From an uncultured Bacteroidales bacterium (lineage in GTDB: Bacteria; Bacteroidota; Bacteroidia; Bacteroidales; Bacteroidaceae), in contig CACZMI010000012.1 in assembly GCA_902782245.1 (NCBI GenBank), positions 1 to 51,953 on the forward strand: DNA of 51,953 nt, written 5' to 3'. Below the pieces are notes generated by a model. That model did not search any database, had not been told where the DNA came from, and worked only from the letters and a program-made list of their open reading frames with translations. The first letter of the stretch is position 1, and each line of letters opens with the position of its first letter. The position numbers and the translations under genes are program-made. This document shows, piece after piece, positions 1 to 9,995 of the stretch.

Positions 1-1
1 T

Positions 2-1387
2 GCCGTACGCATACAGTTCTGGGATGACGAGATAGACTCCATAGAGGAGTTCGATGTACTGACCGGTGAACGGATAGACACATATGATTTCTACCGCATA
101 TATCCCGCAAATCTCTTCATGACCACCAAGGAAAGCCAGGAGCGCGCCATACACGCCATTCAGGACGATCTGGTGGAGCGCGTGGAATATTTTCAGGAGA
201 TAGGCAAGCCCCTGGAGGCAAAACGTCTCAAGGAGCGCGTGGAATATGACATAGAGATGATACGCGAACTGGGGCACTGCAGCGGCATAGAGAATTACTC
301 CCGATACTTTGACGGACGCCAGGCGGGCACCCGCCCCTATTGCCTGCTGGATTTCTTTCCCAAGGATTTCCTCACGGTTATAGACGAGAGCCACGTGAGC
401 GTGCCCCAACTGCACGCCATGTACGGAGGTGACCGCGCCCGCAAAACGGCACTGGTTGAGTACGGATTCCGTCTGCCGGCCGCCTTTGACAACCGTCCGC
501 TCAAGTTTGATGAATTCAAGGAACTCACCAACCAGACCATATACGTAAGCGCCACCCCGGCCGATTACGAACTTGCCGAGAGCGACGGCGTCGTAGTGGA
601 TCAGGTGATACGTCCCACCGGTCTGCTGGACCCGGAGATTGAGGTGCGTCCCAGCAAGAACCAGATAGATGACCTGATGGAGGAGATAGCCGTACGCTCC
701 GAACGCGACGAACGCGTGCTTGTAACCACCCTGACCAAACGCATGGCCGAGGAGCTGAACGAGTACCTGCTCAAGAACGGGGTCCGGGCCAATTACATAC
801 ACAGCGACGTGGATACGATGGAGCGCATCCAGATCATGACCGATCTGCGCAAAGGCCTCTATGACGTACTCGTGGGTGTCAACCTGCTGCGCGAAGGACT
901 TGACCTGCCCGAGGTGTCACTGGTGGCAATAATCGATGCCGACAAGGAAGGATTCCTTCGTGACCACCGTTCACTCACGCAGACTGCCGGCCGTGCCGCA
1001 CGTAACGTAAACGGAAAGGTAATCCTTTATGCCGATAAGATTACCGAGAGTATGCGTCTGACCATAGCCGAAACCACCCGCCGCCGTGAGAAGCAGATGC
1101 GGTACAATGCCGAGCACGGAATAACGCCCAAACAGATACAGAAGGCACTCAACACATCACTGCTTGTGCAGAGCACCCAGGAGGCAGAGCCCAAGCCATA
1201 CAACATGGAGGAGCGCACAAGGACAGTTGCAGATCCCGTAATAGCAGCTATGACTCCGCAGCAGCTTGACAAGGCCATAGCACGCACCAGACGTCTCATG
1301 AATGAAGCAGCCTCCAGAATGGACTTCATGGAGGCCGCTCAATATCGGGACGAGATGTTCAAACTTGAAGCTCTCAGAAAATCTTAG
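2..1387 (+). CDS. uvrB: UvrABC excinuclease subunit B, 5'-truncated by window edge
   Basis: This is the C-terminal two thirds (about 461 residues) of UvrB, the DNA-damage-verifying helicase-like subunit of nucleotide excision repair, which works with UvrA and UvrC in the cytoplasm. The frame is open from base 2, so the gene starts outside the window; the ATG at 119 is internal. Visible family signatures are VIDESHVS followed by the GDRARK and YGFRLP segment, the helicase motifs LVTTLTKRMAE, LLREGLDLPEVSLV and DADKEGFLR, and QTAGRAARN. The last 40 residues form the UVR domain that contacts UvrC (LDKAIARTRRLM to the end). Its TAG stop overlaps the convergent purU stop by four bases. Identification is very secure. 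Confidence 0.97.
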   Translation, partial: AVRIQFWDDEIDSIEEFDVLTGERIDTYDFYRIYPANLFMTTKESQERAIHAIQDDLVERVEYFQEIGKPLEAKRLKERVEYDIEMIRELGHCSGIENYSRYFDGRQAGTRPYCLLDFFPKDFLTVIDESHVSVPQLHAMYGGDRARKTALVEYGFRLPAAFDNRPLKFDEFKELTNQTIYVSATPADYELAESDGVVVDQVIRPTGLLDPEIEVRPSKNQIDDLMEEIAVRSERDERVLVTTLTKRMAEELNEYLLKNGVRANYIHSDVDTMERIQIMTDLRKGLYDVLVGVNLLREGLDLPEVSLVAIIDADKEGFLRDHRSLTQTAGRAARNVNGKVILYADKITESMRLTIAETTRRREKQMRYNAEHGITPKQIQKALNTSLLVQSTQEAEPKPYNMEERTRTVADPVIAAMTPQQLDKAIARTRRLMNEAASRMDFMEAAQYRDEMFKLEALRKS

Positions 1388-2235
1388 CTGAATACGACTG
1401 TCTTGTTCTTGTAAACCAGAATCTTGTGTTCTATGTGTTTCTGGACAGCGTGTGACAGGACTATCTTCTCCAGGTCCTTGCCCTTGTTCATCAGGTCCTT
1501 GGGCATATCCTTGTGTGATATGCGGACCACATCCTGACAGATGATAGGACCGGCATCAAGTTCAGCAGTAACGTAGTGGCTGGTAGCGCCGATAATCTTT
1601 ACGCCGCGGTCAAACGCAGCCTGATAAGGCTTGGCGCCCACAAACGCCGGCAGGAACGAGTGATGGATATTGATAATCTTATTGGGATAAGCGGCAATCA
1701 TACGGTCGCCGATAATCTGCATATAACGTGCCAGAACAATGAAATCGATATTGTTCTCCTTAAGCAGTTCCATCATGGCAGTCTCCTGCTCAAGTTTGTT
1801 CTCCTTTGTTATAGGATAGACATAATACGGTATACCGAACATATCGGCCACATGCTGCATATCGGGATGATTGCTCACAATCAGAGGTATCTCCACGTTC
1901 CACTCACCTGCGCTGTAACGGGCCAGCAGGTCAAACAGGCAGTGCGACATCTTTGATACGAATATGGCCATGCGGGGCTTGGTATCACTGAAGTAGAGGC
2001 GGAACTTCATGTCATACTTCTTGGCGTAAAGGGTACCGAAATAATCTGAAATCTTATCCTTTGGTATCAGGAACTCATCGATATTCCACTCAATACGCAT
2101 GTTGAACACGTTCTCCACATGGTCCACAAACTGAGCCAGGTAAACCACGTTTCCGCGGTTCTCGGTTATGAAATTGGTTATGTCTGCAATGATTCCCGGT
2201 CTGTCGGGGCAGTGCAATAAAAGTGTTACGGTCAT
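1384..2235 (-). CDS. purU: Formyltetrahydrofolate deformylase
   Basis: PurU hydrolyses 10-formyl-tetrahydrofolate to formate and tetrahydrofolate, supplying formate and balancing one-carbon pools. The 283-residue product has an N-terminal ACT domain (LLLHCPDRPGIIADIT at the start) followed by a formyltransferase-type domain with VSNHPD, ARYMQI, NIHHSFLPAFVGAKPY and GATSHYVT, the usual catalytic Asn-His region. I chose the ATG at 2235 because the ACT domain begins right there; the upstream extension to 2319 is not family-like and would run through the divergent promoter region. A TATTTTCG box (minus strand, 2257-2264) is a plausible -7 element. The stop overlaps the uvrB stop. Confidence 0.95.
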   Translation of the reverse strand: MTVTLLLHCPDRPGIIADITNFITENRGNVVYLAQFVDHVENVFNMRIEWNIDEFLIPKDKISDYFGTLYAKKYDMKFRLYFSDTKPRMAIFVSKMSHCLFDLLARYSAGEWNVEIPLIVSNHPDMQHVADMFGIPYYVYPITKENKLEQETAMMELLKENNIDFIVLARYMQIIGDRMIAAYPNKIINIHHSFLPAFVGAKPYQAAFDRGVKIIGATSHYVTAELDAGPIICQDVVRISHKDMPKDLMNKGKDLEKIVLSHAVQKHIEHKILVYKNKTVVFS

Positions 2236-2307
2236 TATCTTTTGTTTTTCAAGCCGCGAAAATACACAAAAAAACGTTATCTTTACAGCACAATAACATC
2301 CTTGTTT

Positions 2308-3171
2308 ATGAATAACCAAAGATATTTCTCTGATAAAGTAGCAATTGTAACAGGCGCCAGTTCCGGAATCGGACTTGCCACAGCCACCTTGCTTGCCAAA
2401 TACAAGGCCAAAGTAGTTCTGGCTGCCAGATCCATAGACAAACTTGAAGAACTCCGTAACGAGTTATCTCAATACACACAGGTAATCAGTGTAAAGACCG
2501 ATGTTTCCGTAGAGGCAGACTGCCGTAACCTGATAGAGACCACCGTAAAAGAATTCGGACATATAGACATCCTCATAAACAATGCCGGCATCTCCATGCG
2601 CGCCATGTTCAAGGACCTGGACCTCAGTGTCATAAGGCGCCTTATGGATGTCAATTTCTGGGGAACGGTATACTGCACCAAATACGCCCTGCCCTACCTC
2701 CTGGAGTCAAAAGGCTCAGTGGTAGGAGTAATCTCCACCGCCGGATACAAGGGTCTGCCGGGCCGTACCGGCTATTCGGCTTCAAAATTTGCCATAAACG
2801 GATTTCTGGACACGTTGCGTTCAGAGCATCTCTATGACGGACTGCATGTGATGATATATGCCCCCGGATTCACAGCCTCCAACATACGCAAGACAGCCCT
2901 TATGGCCGATGGCAGCCAGCAGGGAGAAACCCCGCGCGAGGAAGGAAAAATGATGACATCCGAGCGTGTTGCCGAAATCATGCTCAACCACATCCGCAAA
3001 CGCTCACGCCGAGCCACACTCACATTCACCAGCAAGCTGCTGCTCGTACTGACACGCCTCTTCCCCATTACCACGGACCACATGGAGTACTGGTATATGG
3101 CACGCGAGCCGGACTCGCCGTTCAAACGCCGCCGCGATATCATGCGCGAGCGCCGCAATCACCAGGCGTAA
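2308..3171 (+). CDS. Short-chain dehydrogenase/reductase (SDR) family oxidoreductase
   Basis: A 287-residue classical SDR enzyme, a cytoplasmic NAD(P)-dependent oxidoreductase of unknown substrate. Visible motifs are the nucleotide-binding TGASSGIG near residue 17, the structural NNAG, the catalytic Ser in ISTAG and the YSASK (YxxxK) active-site pair. The C-terminus has an Arg-rich stretch and a hydrophobic segment (KLLLVLTRLFP), as in SDRs that associate with membranes. The start at 2308 is chosen over 2242 because the SDR fold begins within ten residues of it and a TATCTTTA -7-like box lies at about 2277-2284. It is divergent from purU. Its 3' end overlaps the convergent gene at 3159 by 13 bases. 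Confidence 0.9.
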   Translation: MNNQRYFSDKVAIVTGASSGIGLATATLLAKYKAKVVLAARSIDKLEELRNELSQYTQVISVKTDVSVEADCRNLIETTVKEFGHIDILINNAGISMRAMFKDLDLSVIRRLMDVNFWGTVYCTKYALPYLLESKGSVVGVISTAGYKGLPGRTGYSASKFAINGFLDTLRSEHLYDGLHVMIYAPGFTASNIRKTALMADGSQQGETPREEGKMMTSERVAEIMLNHIRKRSRRATLTFTSKLLLVLTRLFPITTDHMEYWYMAREPDSPFKRRRDIMRERRNHQA

Positions 3172-4523
3172 TTAAAGTTGAGTGTAAGGAATTCCTTAAA
3201 CTGACTGTAACCCATCAGGTTGCCGTTCTTGTCTTTCTTGCGCTTTACGCTGTCGTCAAAGCGCCAGTGACAGAAGAACTGAAGTGACAGATACTTGGAG
3301 AGCCTGTAATCTATGGTATTCTCAAAGTTTATTTCAGTGCTCTCATATGTAGTATAGAACTGGGTCTTGTTGGTCCATGTAAAGTCCTCAAGGAAAGTCC
3401 ATTTAAGGTTTCCGTCAAACCTGGAACCGAAACTGTGCTTTATCTGCTTGCCTGCATCGATACCGAAAGAGGTGGCGATACTGTCCACAGCCGAGTATTT
3501 CAGGTTATACGAGAGAGGTGAAAGCAGCACGGAAAGCGTTATGCCCTTTTTCTTGAACTTGGGCTTGTAATCCAAACCGATTGAGAGGTTACCGTAAGCA
3601 GGAGCCATGAATCTGGATTTGAGTTTTTCCGGATTCTTGGTATCCCATACCGGTGCGAACTGCGTATATCCTTGAAACTGTGATGAATAGTACCAGTTGT
3701 CAAACGCCCTGAGTCCAAACTTCGATGTAAAACGGATAAGGTCCTCATTGGTCCGGAAAGTATTCTTGCCGTTTACCTGCGATGTGTTATAGTAACCCAG
3801 CTTGAGTTCCAGTTTGTTGTCCCAGGTAGTATGATTCTTAGCGTAGTCAGCCTCCAGGTTTATCTGTCCCAGAATGGAGTGGTTGCTCTCACCGCCTTTA
3901 TACCAGTTTTCAGAGTAGTAACTCTGGGTATACTTGCCCTGGAAGTTACCGAATGTCTTCCAGTATCTGAGTCTTGACTTGACCCTGTCCGGGCTCATGT
4001 CCGCCGGAGCATACCCCGACCTGTTATCCCGGAATTCTATTCCGCTGGCTATATCTCCCGATATGGGAATAACCGCAGGAACATTCATAAGTTCGGCCTC
4101 TGTCATCTCCACCAGTTCCGGATGATCCAGGTAAATCCTTACCAGAGCCTCATTGATCATTTTTGAAAGGGTACGCTCTTTTTCCGGCTCCAGAGGTCTT
4201 AGCGGGAGCAGGCTGTCCGTCTCACCTCCGGCAGATTCAGCGGGAGTGATGGCTTCCGATAAAGCCGACCGGTAAAGCACCATCGGCATGAAAAGCCTGA
4301 AATATAGCGGATTGTCCGATATATCCTCTATCAGGATATCGGCATCAGTGCGCTCATATTCAAGGGACAATGTATCAAGACGGGATCTCAACCTGTCGAC
4401 CACAATCGTATCTGGCAGTATCCTGTGGAGCGAATCCCGGGAATGCTGAGCGGAAACTCCATACGGCATAGCCAGTAATGCGATAACCGCAATACATATT
4501 ATGGTTGTAAGTTTTCGTGTCAT
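3159..4523 (-). CDS. DUF3078-like outer-membrane beta-barrel protein
   Basis: A 454-residue exported protein with an N-terminal signal peptide (hydrophobic IICIAVIALLAMPYG, then VSAQ). Residues 30-150 are a variable helical region with several Pro/Leu-rich repeats. From about residue 195 onward the sequence shows alternating aromatic and polar strands (NWYKGGESNHSILGQ, NKLELKLGYYNTS, NWYYSSQFQGYTQF) and ends in a C-terminal aromatic residue, NFNYAW, as outer-membrane barrels do. The NWYKGG signature resembles the Bacteroidetes DUF3078 family, whose function is unknown. The ATG at 4523 starts exactly at the signal peptide, and a TATTTTTG box lies on the minus strand at 4532-4539. It stands alone between convergent and divergent neighbours. 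Confidence 0.8.
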   Translation of the reverse strand: MTRKLTTIICIAVIALLAMPYGVSAQHSRDSLHRILPDTIVVDRLRSRLDTLSLEYERTDADILIEDISDNPLYFRLFMPMVLYRSALSEAITPAESAGGETDSLLPLRPLEPEKERTLSKMINEALVRIYLDHPELVEMTEAELMNVPAVIPISGDIASGIEFRDNRSGYAPADMSPDRVKSRLRYWKTFGNFQGKYTQSYYSENWYKGGESNHSILGQINLEADYAKNHTTWDNKLELKLGYYNTSQVNGKNTFRTNEDLIRFTSKFGLRAFDNWYYSSQFQGYTQFAPVWDTKNPEKLKSRFMAPAYGNLSIGLDYKPKFKKKGITLSVLLSPLSYNLKYSAVDSIATSFGIDAGKQIKHSFGSRFDGNLKWTFLEDFTWTNKTQFYTTYESTEINFENTIDYRLSKYLSLQFFCHWRFDDSVKRKKDKNGNLMGYSQFKEFLTLNFNYAW

Positions 4524-4633
4524 GACAAGTGCAAAAATACAATAAAAACCTATCATATCTGCTTGTGCATATAATAAGGTGTCTCTTTTTTATGTAATTT
4601 CGCAGTCCGTGAACGAATAATAACATTTTTACA

Positions 4634-6523
4634 GTGGACAGAAGATCATATTTAGGCCTTTTAATCATTACCGGCATACTGATGGTAGTATTGTTCTGGT
4701 CAGGCAGGAATCAAAAGAAAAACGCACCCGCCAAGGCACATTACGAGCAGGTTATAGACTCTGCCAGAGCAGCAGCCGATGACGCACAGGCAATTATAAG
4801 TGAGCCTGTAGCAATCTCACAGCAGGATTCCCTGTCACCTTTGTTCCCCGCCCTGAACGGAGAGGAAGAAATTACGGTGCTTGACAACGGACTCGTAAGA
4901 ATCGGAATAACATCAAAAGGCGCAGCTCCCTGCTTTGCCCAACTCAGCAGCTATAACGACCAGGAGGGCCGTGAAGTGACGCTTTTCGGCAAGGATGAGA
5001 TAAGTCTCAACTTCAAGATAGACGGCAAGAACCAGAATATCCAGAGTAAGAACCTCTATTTTGAGACAATAGACAACGGCTCCAATTCAGTAACCATGCG
5101 TCTCAACACCAACGGTTACGGTTATCTGGATTTCATATACACCCTGCTCCCCGAGAGTTATATGCTCAACCTGGACATCAAGTCAACAGGTATGGACAAT
5201 TTCTTCTCATCCAACCTCAACACACTTGCCGTTGACTGGATTCAGAACCTGCGCCAGCAGGAGAAGGGATTCGAGTTTGAGCAGCGATATACCACCCTCA
5301 CCTACAAGCGCAATGACAAGGTTAAGTCCAAGGTCATGAACGTTGCGCCCGCATCAGCCAAACCAGGCAAGCCTTCACAGAAAACCATTGAGGAACCGCT
5401 GGACTGGGTAGCATACAAGAACCAGTTCTTCTCATGCATAATGATTGCGTCCGATGCATATGCCGGCGGCACACAGCTCTCGGGCGTATCATATATGAAA
5501 GGTCTGGGTTATATGAAAAAGCTCATGGCAAAGACCCATACCGCCTTTGACCCTGAAGGTAACTCACCCACCCGTTTCCAGTTCTATTTCGGTCCCAATG
5601 ACTACAGGATTCTCAAGCAGAACAGCAAGCTGGCGCACGGTGACCATAAGATCCGTCTTAACCGCGTAATGGATCTGGGCTGGCCGATAGTACGTGAAGT
5701 CAACCGATTCCTCATCATACCTCTGTTCACCCTCCTCTCCAAGTGGAACCTGAACATGGGTATCGTAATACTGCTCATGACACTCATTGTAAAGATCCTG
5801 GTATTCCCCGCGCAGGTCAAGAGTTATATGTCATCGGCCAAGATGCGTGCTCTCAAACCTTATGTGGATGAGGTCAACGCCAAGTATCCCAAACCTGAGG
5901 ATGCCATGAAAAAGCAACAGGAGACCATGGCCGTCTACAGCAAGTACGGCGTAAGCCCCATGGGCGGATGTCTGCCTTCACTTGTACAGATGCCTGTATG
6001 GATGGCATTCTTCTTCTTTGTACCCAATGCCATCGAACTGCGTCAGCAGAGTTTCCTGTGGGCAACTGATCTGACAGGATTCGACGAACTTATAAGATGG
6101 AACACAAACATTCCGCTCATAGGCAACCACCTGAGTATATTCTGCCTGTTGTTCTGCATAACCAACATCGTCAACACCATCTACTCTATGCAACAGCAGC
6201 AGATGGCACCCGGACAGGAGGATAGCATGAAAATGATGAAGTGGATGATGTATGCAATGCCTGTCATATTCTTCTTCTCATTCAACAACTACTCATCCGG
6301 TCTGTGCTACTACTACTTCATATCCGGTCTGGTAGGTATCATCACCATGATATGGCTGCGCCGGTCAACCGATGACAAAGCCATCCTGGCCAAGTTGGAA
6401 GCCGATTATGAAGCCAGCCGCAATGACCCGAGCAAGCGCAAGACAGGCGGCAACAACATGATGGCCCGTCTGGAAGCCCTCCAAAAGGAACAGGAAAGAT
6501 TGCAGAAACAGCAGAAACGATAA
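4634..6523 (+). CDS. yidC: Membrane protein insertase YidC
   Basis: YidC inserts and folds inner-membrane proteins, alone or with SecYEG. The 629-residue product has the Gram-negative architecture: N-terminal transmembrane helix (residues 5-22), a large periplasmic beta-domain (about 75-350), then the conserved 60KD_IMP core with helices around LLSKWNLNMGIVILLMTLIVKILVFP, the positively charged hydrophilic loop SYMSSAKMRALKPYVDEV, and further helices ending with MMYAMPVIFFFSFNNYSSGLCYYYF. The tail is charged and coiled (LEALQKEQERLQKQQKR). Translation begins at a GTG codon, supported by the family's usual N-terminus (MDxxS/T). A TAATTTCG box sits at 4595-4602. A perfect terminator palindrome follows the stop. 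Confidence 0.96.
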   Translation: MDRRSYLGLLIITGILMVVLFWSGRNQKKNAPAKAHYEQVIDSARAAADDAQAIISEPVAISQQDSLSPLFPALNGEEEITVLDNGLVRIGITSKGAAPCFAQLSSYNDQEGREVTLFGKDEISLNFKIDGKNQNIQSKNLYFETIDNGSNSVTMRLNTNGYGYLDFIYTLLPESYMLNLDIKSTGMDNFFSSNLNTLAVDWIQNLRQQEKGFEFEQRYTTLTYKRNDKVKSKVMNVAPASAKPGKPSQKTIEEPLDWVAYKNQFFSCIMIASDAYAGGTQLSGVSYMKGLGYMKKLMAKTHTAFDPEGNSPTRFQFYFGPNDYRILKQNSKLAHGDHKIRLNRVMDLGWPIVREVNRFLIIPLFTLLSKWNLNMGIVILLMTLIVKILVFPAQVKSYMSSAKMRALKPYVDEVNAKYPKPEDAMKKQQETMAVYSKYGVSPMGGCLPSLVQMPVWMAFFFFVPNAIELRQQSFLWATDLTGFDELIRWNTNIPLIGNHLSIFCLLFCITNIVNTIYSMQQQQMAPGQEDSMKMMKWMMYAMPVIFFFSFNNYSSGLCYYYFISGLVGIITMIWLRRSTDDKAILAKLEADYEASRNDPSKRKTGGNNMMARLEALQKEQERLQKQQKR

Positions 6524-6526
6524 AAT

Positions 6527-6554
6527 AAAAAAGAGCCTCGCGAGGCTCTTTTTT
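6527..6554. terminator. Bidirectional rho-independent terminator
   Basis: A perfect 28-base palindrome (arms AAAAAAGAGCCTCG and CGAGGCTCTTTTTT) lies between the convergent yidC and AraC-family genes and gives a GC stem with a T-tract on both strands. The minus-strand gene's TAA stop is partly inside it. Confidence 0.9.
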
Positions 6555-7791
6555 ATTTGTTGCGCTCAATCCACTGTGTGGGTGTTTCGTTGTAGAACAG
6601 CTTGAAGTAGCGGTAGAAGGTCTGGATGGACCCGCATCCGCACTGCATGGCGATATTCTGGATTACTATATCGTCCTTGGGCATCTGTTTCATAAGTTCA
6701 ACTGCATAATCCAGTCTGAAACGGTTTACATAGTCCGGGAAATTGGCCCCTTTGGAATCCTTGATAGCCTTTGAAGCATAGGTACGGTTAGTACCCACTT
6801 TCTCACAAAGAAGAGTAAGTGACAGATCCGGCTGCAGGAACAGATTCTCATTCTTCATGACATAATCTATCCTTTCCATAAGAGTGGACGGAACCGGTTC
6901 CTCCTTCACCGCCCTGTTGACGGGCATACCGGGTTGAGGCCGTACAGGTTGTTGTACGAATGGTGCAGGACTGCGCATTACAGTCTGTAAAGGAGGATTT
7001 TCTGTCATTCCGCTTATATCCTCTGCAGAGAACTCCAGTTGCAGCACATTATGCGTAATAAGAGACACAAGCACAATCTGCCCCACTACGGCAATCGCCA
7101 CCAGCAATATGTGGTCAGTACTCTCATAAATTGGTATCGATGACATTATCAGACCTGTCAGTATCACTAGTATGGTCAGTACATGGATACCACGTATCTT
7201 TATCTTTTTATCCGACTGTGAATCCGAAGCGTATTTCTCCAGCATTCTCAGATAGGCATTCAGTCTGAATTCACCGTAAACCATAACCAGGATACCCTGT
7301 GCAGGCATAAATACGCTGAACAGTTTCTTACCTATCATCAGCATCCATGAATAAGCAACCGATGACTCCATCTGGATGTTCTGGCCCAATATCTCATTGC
7401 ATATGTATGCATGCCTTTCATCGCCGTTCATAAGTATCTGCGCCGATATCAGAAGCACGGCATAGATTACAGACGGAAGGAATGCAAGGACATTTACCAC
7501 AGGTCTGCGCGTAATATCCGTAAGGCAGTTAACGAACAGATAATAGAGAGGTGCACAGAACGGGGTTATGAAGCAATACAGGAAATCAAATCCCCATGAA
7601 TACCTCGCCGCCAGGTTTGCATTGTAATACTGGGCATAAAAAAGCATACTCAACGCCACCACCACCAGCATCGTAATCATGGAACGCCTTATTCTGGCAG
7701 CGCCCTTGCCACGGATACCCAAAATGGCAGATGCCATCAAGATAGTCAGGCTGGGAAGCGAGAAGAGTATGTAAATTACCGTTTGAGCCAT
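6553..7791 (-). CDS. AraC-family regulator with membrane-spanning N-terminus
   Basis: A 412-residue protein with six to seven hydrophobic segments in residues 1-255 (for example VIYILFSLPSLTILMASAIL, MITMLVVVALSMLFYA, HVLTILVILTGLIM and HILLVAIAVVGQIVLV), then a Pro-rich linker (about 260-310) and a C-terminal AraC/XylS-type double helix-turn-helix (LTLLCEKVGTNRTYASKAI and NIAMQCGCGSIQTFYRYFKLFYNETPTQW). The layout suggests a membrane-embedded sensor that binds DNA directly; the ligand is unknown. It starts inside the 3' end of the upstream S9 peptidase gene (16-base overlap), so the two are co-transcribed. A second gene of the same architecture lies at 13770-15074. Confidence 0.85.
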   Translation of the reverse strand: MAQTVIYILFSLPSLTILMASAILGIRGKGAARIRRSMITMLVVVALSMLFYAQYYNANLAARYSWGFDFLYCFITPFCAPLYYLFVNCLTDITRRPVVNVLAFLPSVIYAVLLISAQILMNGDERHAYICNEILGQNIQMESSVAYSWMLMIGKKLFSVFMPAQGILVMVYGEFRLNAYLRMLEKYASDSQSDKKIKIRGIHVLTILVILTGLIMSSIPIYESTDHILLVAIAVVGQIVLVSLITHNVLQLEFSAEDISGMTENPPLQTVMRSPAPFVQQPVRPQPGMPVNRAVKEEPVPSTLMERIDYVMKNENLFLQPDLSLTLLCEKVGTNRTYASKAIKDSKGANFPDYVNRFRLDYAVELMKQMPKDDIVIQNIAMQCGCGSIQTFYRYFKLFYNETPTQWIERNK

Positions 7792-9893
7792 CTGTCAAGC
7801 CAGTTGAAATAAGTTCTCTGCCACAGAACTCCGTTCTGCGGTTTCAGTACCCAGTGATTCTCATCGGGGAACAGCAGCAGTTGGGCCGGGACTCCCCTTA
7901 AACGTGCGGCTTGGAATGCCGATACAGCCTGCGAGTAGAGTATGCGATAATCCTTTTCTCCGTGTATGCAAAGAATCGGAGTATCCCATTTGTCGGCAAA
8001 CAGATGCGGTGATGTGGCATATGTGCTCTCTGTGACCTTGTTCCTATCCCAGTACGGACCGCCCAGATCCCACTGCGGGAACCACATCTCCTCAGTCTCA
8101 ACATACTGCTGCTCCAGGTTGAATATGCCGTCATGTGCTATAAAGCACTTGAATCGTCCCTCGTGGTGACCGGCCAGCCAGTATACGGAGAAGCCTCCGA
8201 AACTTGCACCCACACATCCCAGGCGATCCTTATCTACATAAGGCTCATTGCTAATGTCATCTATGGCCGACAGAAGGTCATTCATACACTGCCCGCCGTA
8301 ATCACCGCTTATATCCTCCAGCCATTTACGGCCGAATCCGGGAAGTCCGCGTCTGTTGGGAGCAACCACGATATAGCCCTGTGCCGCCATGATGCGGAAA
8401 TTCCATCGGTAACTCCAGAACTGCGACACCATACTCTGGGGGCCGCCCTCACAGAACAGTATGGTAGGATACTTCTTGTTCTCGTCAAAATCAGGCGGGA
8501 ACACCACCCAGGTAAGCATATCCTTACCGTCTGTGGTCTTTACGGCACGCGCCTCGACCTTTATATTAGGCATCTGGCCGAAAATATGGTCATTCTCATG
8601 TGAGAGTTTTTCTGCCAGGCCGCGTTTTATGTCAACGGCGTATATCTCGGTGGCGAACTTCATTGACTGGCGGGTCACAATCAGACGGTTCTTGTTACCC
8701 AACGCAAGTGAATTGTAGTCACAGGCCTCAGTATTTACAGGAATCACGTTCCCCTGAAGATCAGCGCTGAACAGCGACATGCATCCTTGCCAGGAGCCTA
8801 TGAAATAGAAATAATCCTTGTCACCGGCCCAAATAAAATCATCAACGTTGCTGTCAAAGTTCTCTGAAACGGACCACTTGCGGTTATCCTTCAGGTCCAT
8901 AACATAGAGGCGGTTTATATCACTCTCGTAACCGTCACGCTCCATACTCTGCCATGCGATGTAACGGCCGTCCGCACTGAACTTGGGATTGATGTCATAT
9001 CCCATATTCAAATCCTCGGTTCCGGGCAGTTTGCACAGATTCACGGTCTTGCCGTCCTCTATATTATAAAGGTATATGTCCGAATCGGTACTCTTTGTAT
9101 ACTCGGCGCCGGCTTTCTTGCGACATGTATAGGCTACGCCCTTCCCATCTGGACTCCACACAAACTGCTCAATTCCTCCGAACGGCAGCATCGGACTCTC
9201 ATATGGCTCACCGTCAAGAAGGTCAACAGCGTTATCGGCCACTTTCTTACCGTCAAATGCTGCAACATACGGATGCGGGAGAGCCGTAACCCAACTGTCC
9301 CAATGGCGGAACATAAGGTCATCGGCTATCATACCGCTGGCTTTAGGCAGATCCTCATACTGCTGCTCCTTTACCAACGGATTGGATACGCTCATTATCA
9401 TGAGAACGTTTTTAAGATCAGGAGAAAAAAGGAAGCCCTCCACATCCTTATCCATGAATGACAACTGCTTGCGGTGCTTGCCGTTTATATCCATTGAGAA
9501 TATCTGCTGCACGCCTTTGCTCACGGTAAGGAAAGCGATATGATCATTGTCTATCCATGCCGGACTATGTTCCGACTTGGCTGATGTGGTAAGCAGTTTA
9601 GGATTCTCACCGTTTTCATCCATTACATATATAACCGTATGACTGGCATTTTCCTGAACGCTGTAATAAGACACCTGGTATGCAATCCTGGTGGCATCGG
9701 GCGACACCGCCACTCCGCCTATACGTCCCATAGACCACAAGACCTCCGGAGTAAGACGTCCGTCTTCTATCCTGATATCACTCTTACCTATATTTACCTT
9801 GCTGTCTTCTTTTCTGGTCGTCATAAAAAGCAATACTATAACAAATGCTGCTGCAATCAGCAGATCCGGTGCTGTAAAACGTCTTTTATCCAT
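7776..9893 (-). CDS. S9 family prolyl oligopeptidase-type serine peptidase
   Basis: A 705-residue peptidase: an N-terminal signal anchor (residues 9-24, LLIAAAFVIVLLFM), then a TolB/DPP-IV-like beta-propeller (about 45-430, with repeated SPDATRIAY, SPDGKGVAY and SADGRYIAW blades), then an alpha/beta-hydrolase domain. The catalytic triad can be read as Ser564 in GASFGG, Asp648 in GEKDYRI and His680 in DENHWV. Such enzymes cleave peptides, often after Pro or Ala, in the periplasm. I chose the ATG at 9893 rather than 9938 because the signal anchor follows directly and a TATATTCG box lies at 9927-9934 on the minus strand. Its 3' end overlaps the AraC-type gene, forming a two-gene operon. Confidence 0.92.
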   Translation of the reverse strand: MDKRRFTAPDLLIAAAFVIVLLFMTTRKEDSKVNIGKSDIRIEDGRLTPEVLWSMGRIGGVAVSPDATRIAYQVSYYSVQENASHTVIYVMDENGENPKLLTTSAKSEHSPAWIDNDHIAFLTVSKGVQQIFSMDINGKHRKQLSFMDKDVEGFLFSPDLKNVLMIMSVSNPLVKEQQYEDLPKASGMIADDLMFRHWDSWVTALPHPYVAAFDGKKVADNAVDLLDGEPYESPMLPFGGIEQFVWSPDGKGVAYTCRKKAGAEYTKSTDSDIYLYNIEDGKTVNLCKLPGTEDLNMGYDINPKFSADGRYIAWQSMERDGYESDINRLYVMDLKDNRKWSVSENFDSNVDDFIWAGDKDYFYFIGSWQGCMSLFSADLQGNVIPVNTEACDYNSLALGNKNRLIVTRQSMKFATEIYAVDIKRGLAEKLSHENDHIFGQMPNIKVEARAVKTTDGKDMLTWVVFPPDFDENKKYPTILFCEGGPQSMVSQFWSYRWNFRIMAAQGYIVVAPNRRGLPGFGRKWLEDISGDYGGQCMNDLLSAIDDISNEPYVDKDRLGCVGASFGGFSVYWLAGHHEGRFKCFIAHDGIFNLEQQYVETEEMWFPQWDLGGPYWDRNKVTESTYATSPHLFADKWDTPILCIHGEKDYRILYSQAVSAFQAARLRGVPAQLLLFPDENHWVLKPQNGVLWQRTYFNWLDRWLKR

Positions 9894-9995
9894 TTGAATC
9901 CGGTTAGTATTATCATGTTTCCTTTGCGAATATATCATTAATTCCTGACAAACCGATACGTGATTTTTGATTATCTTCGCACAAACGATAAAAAA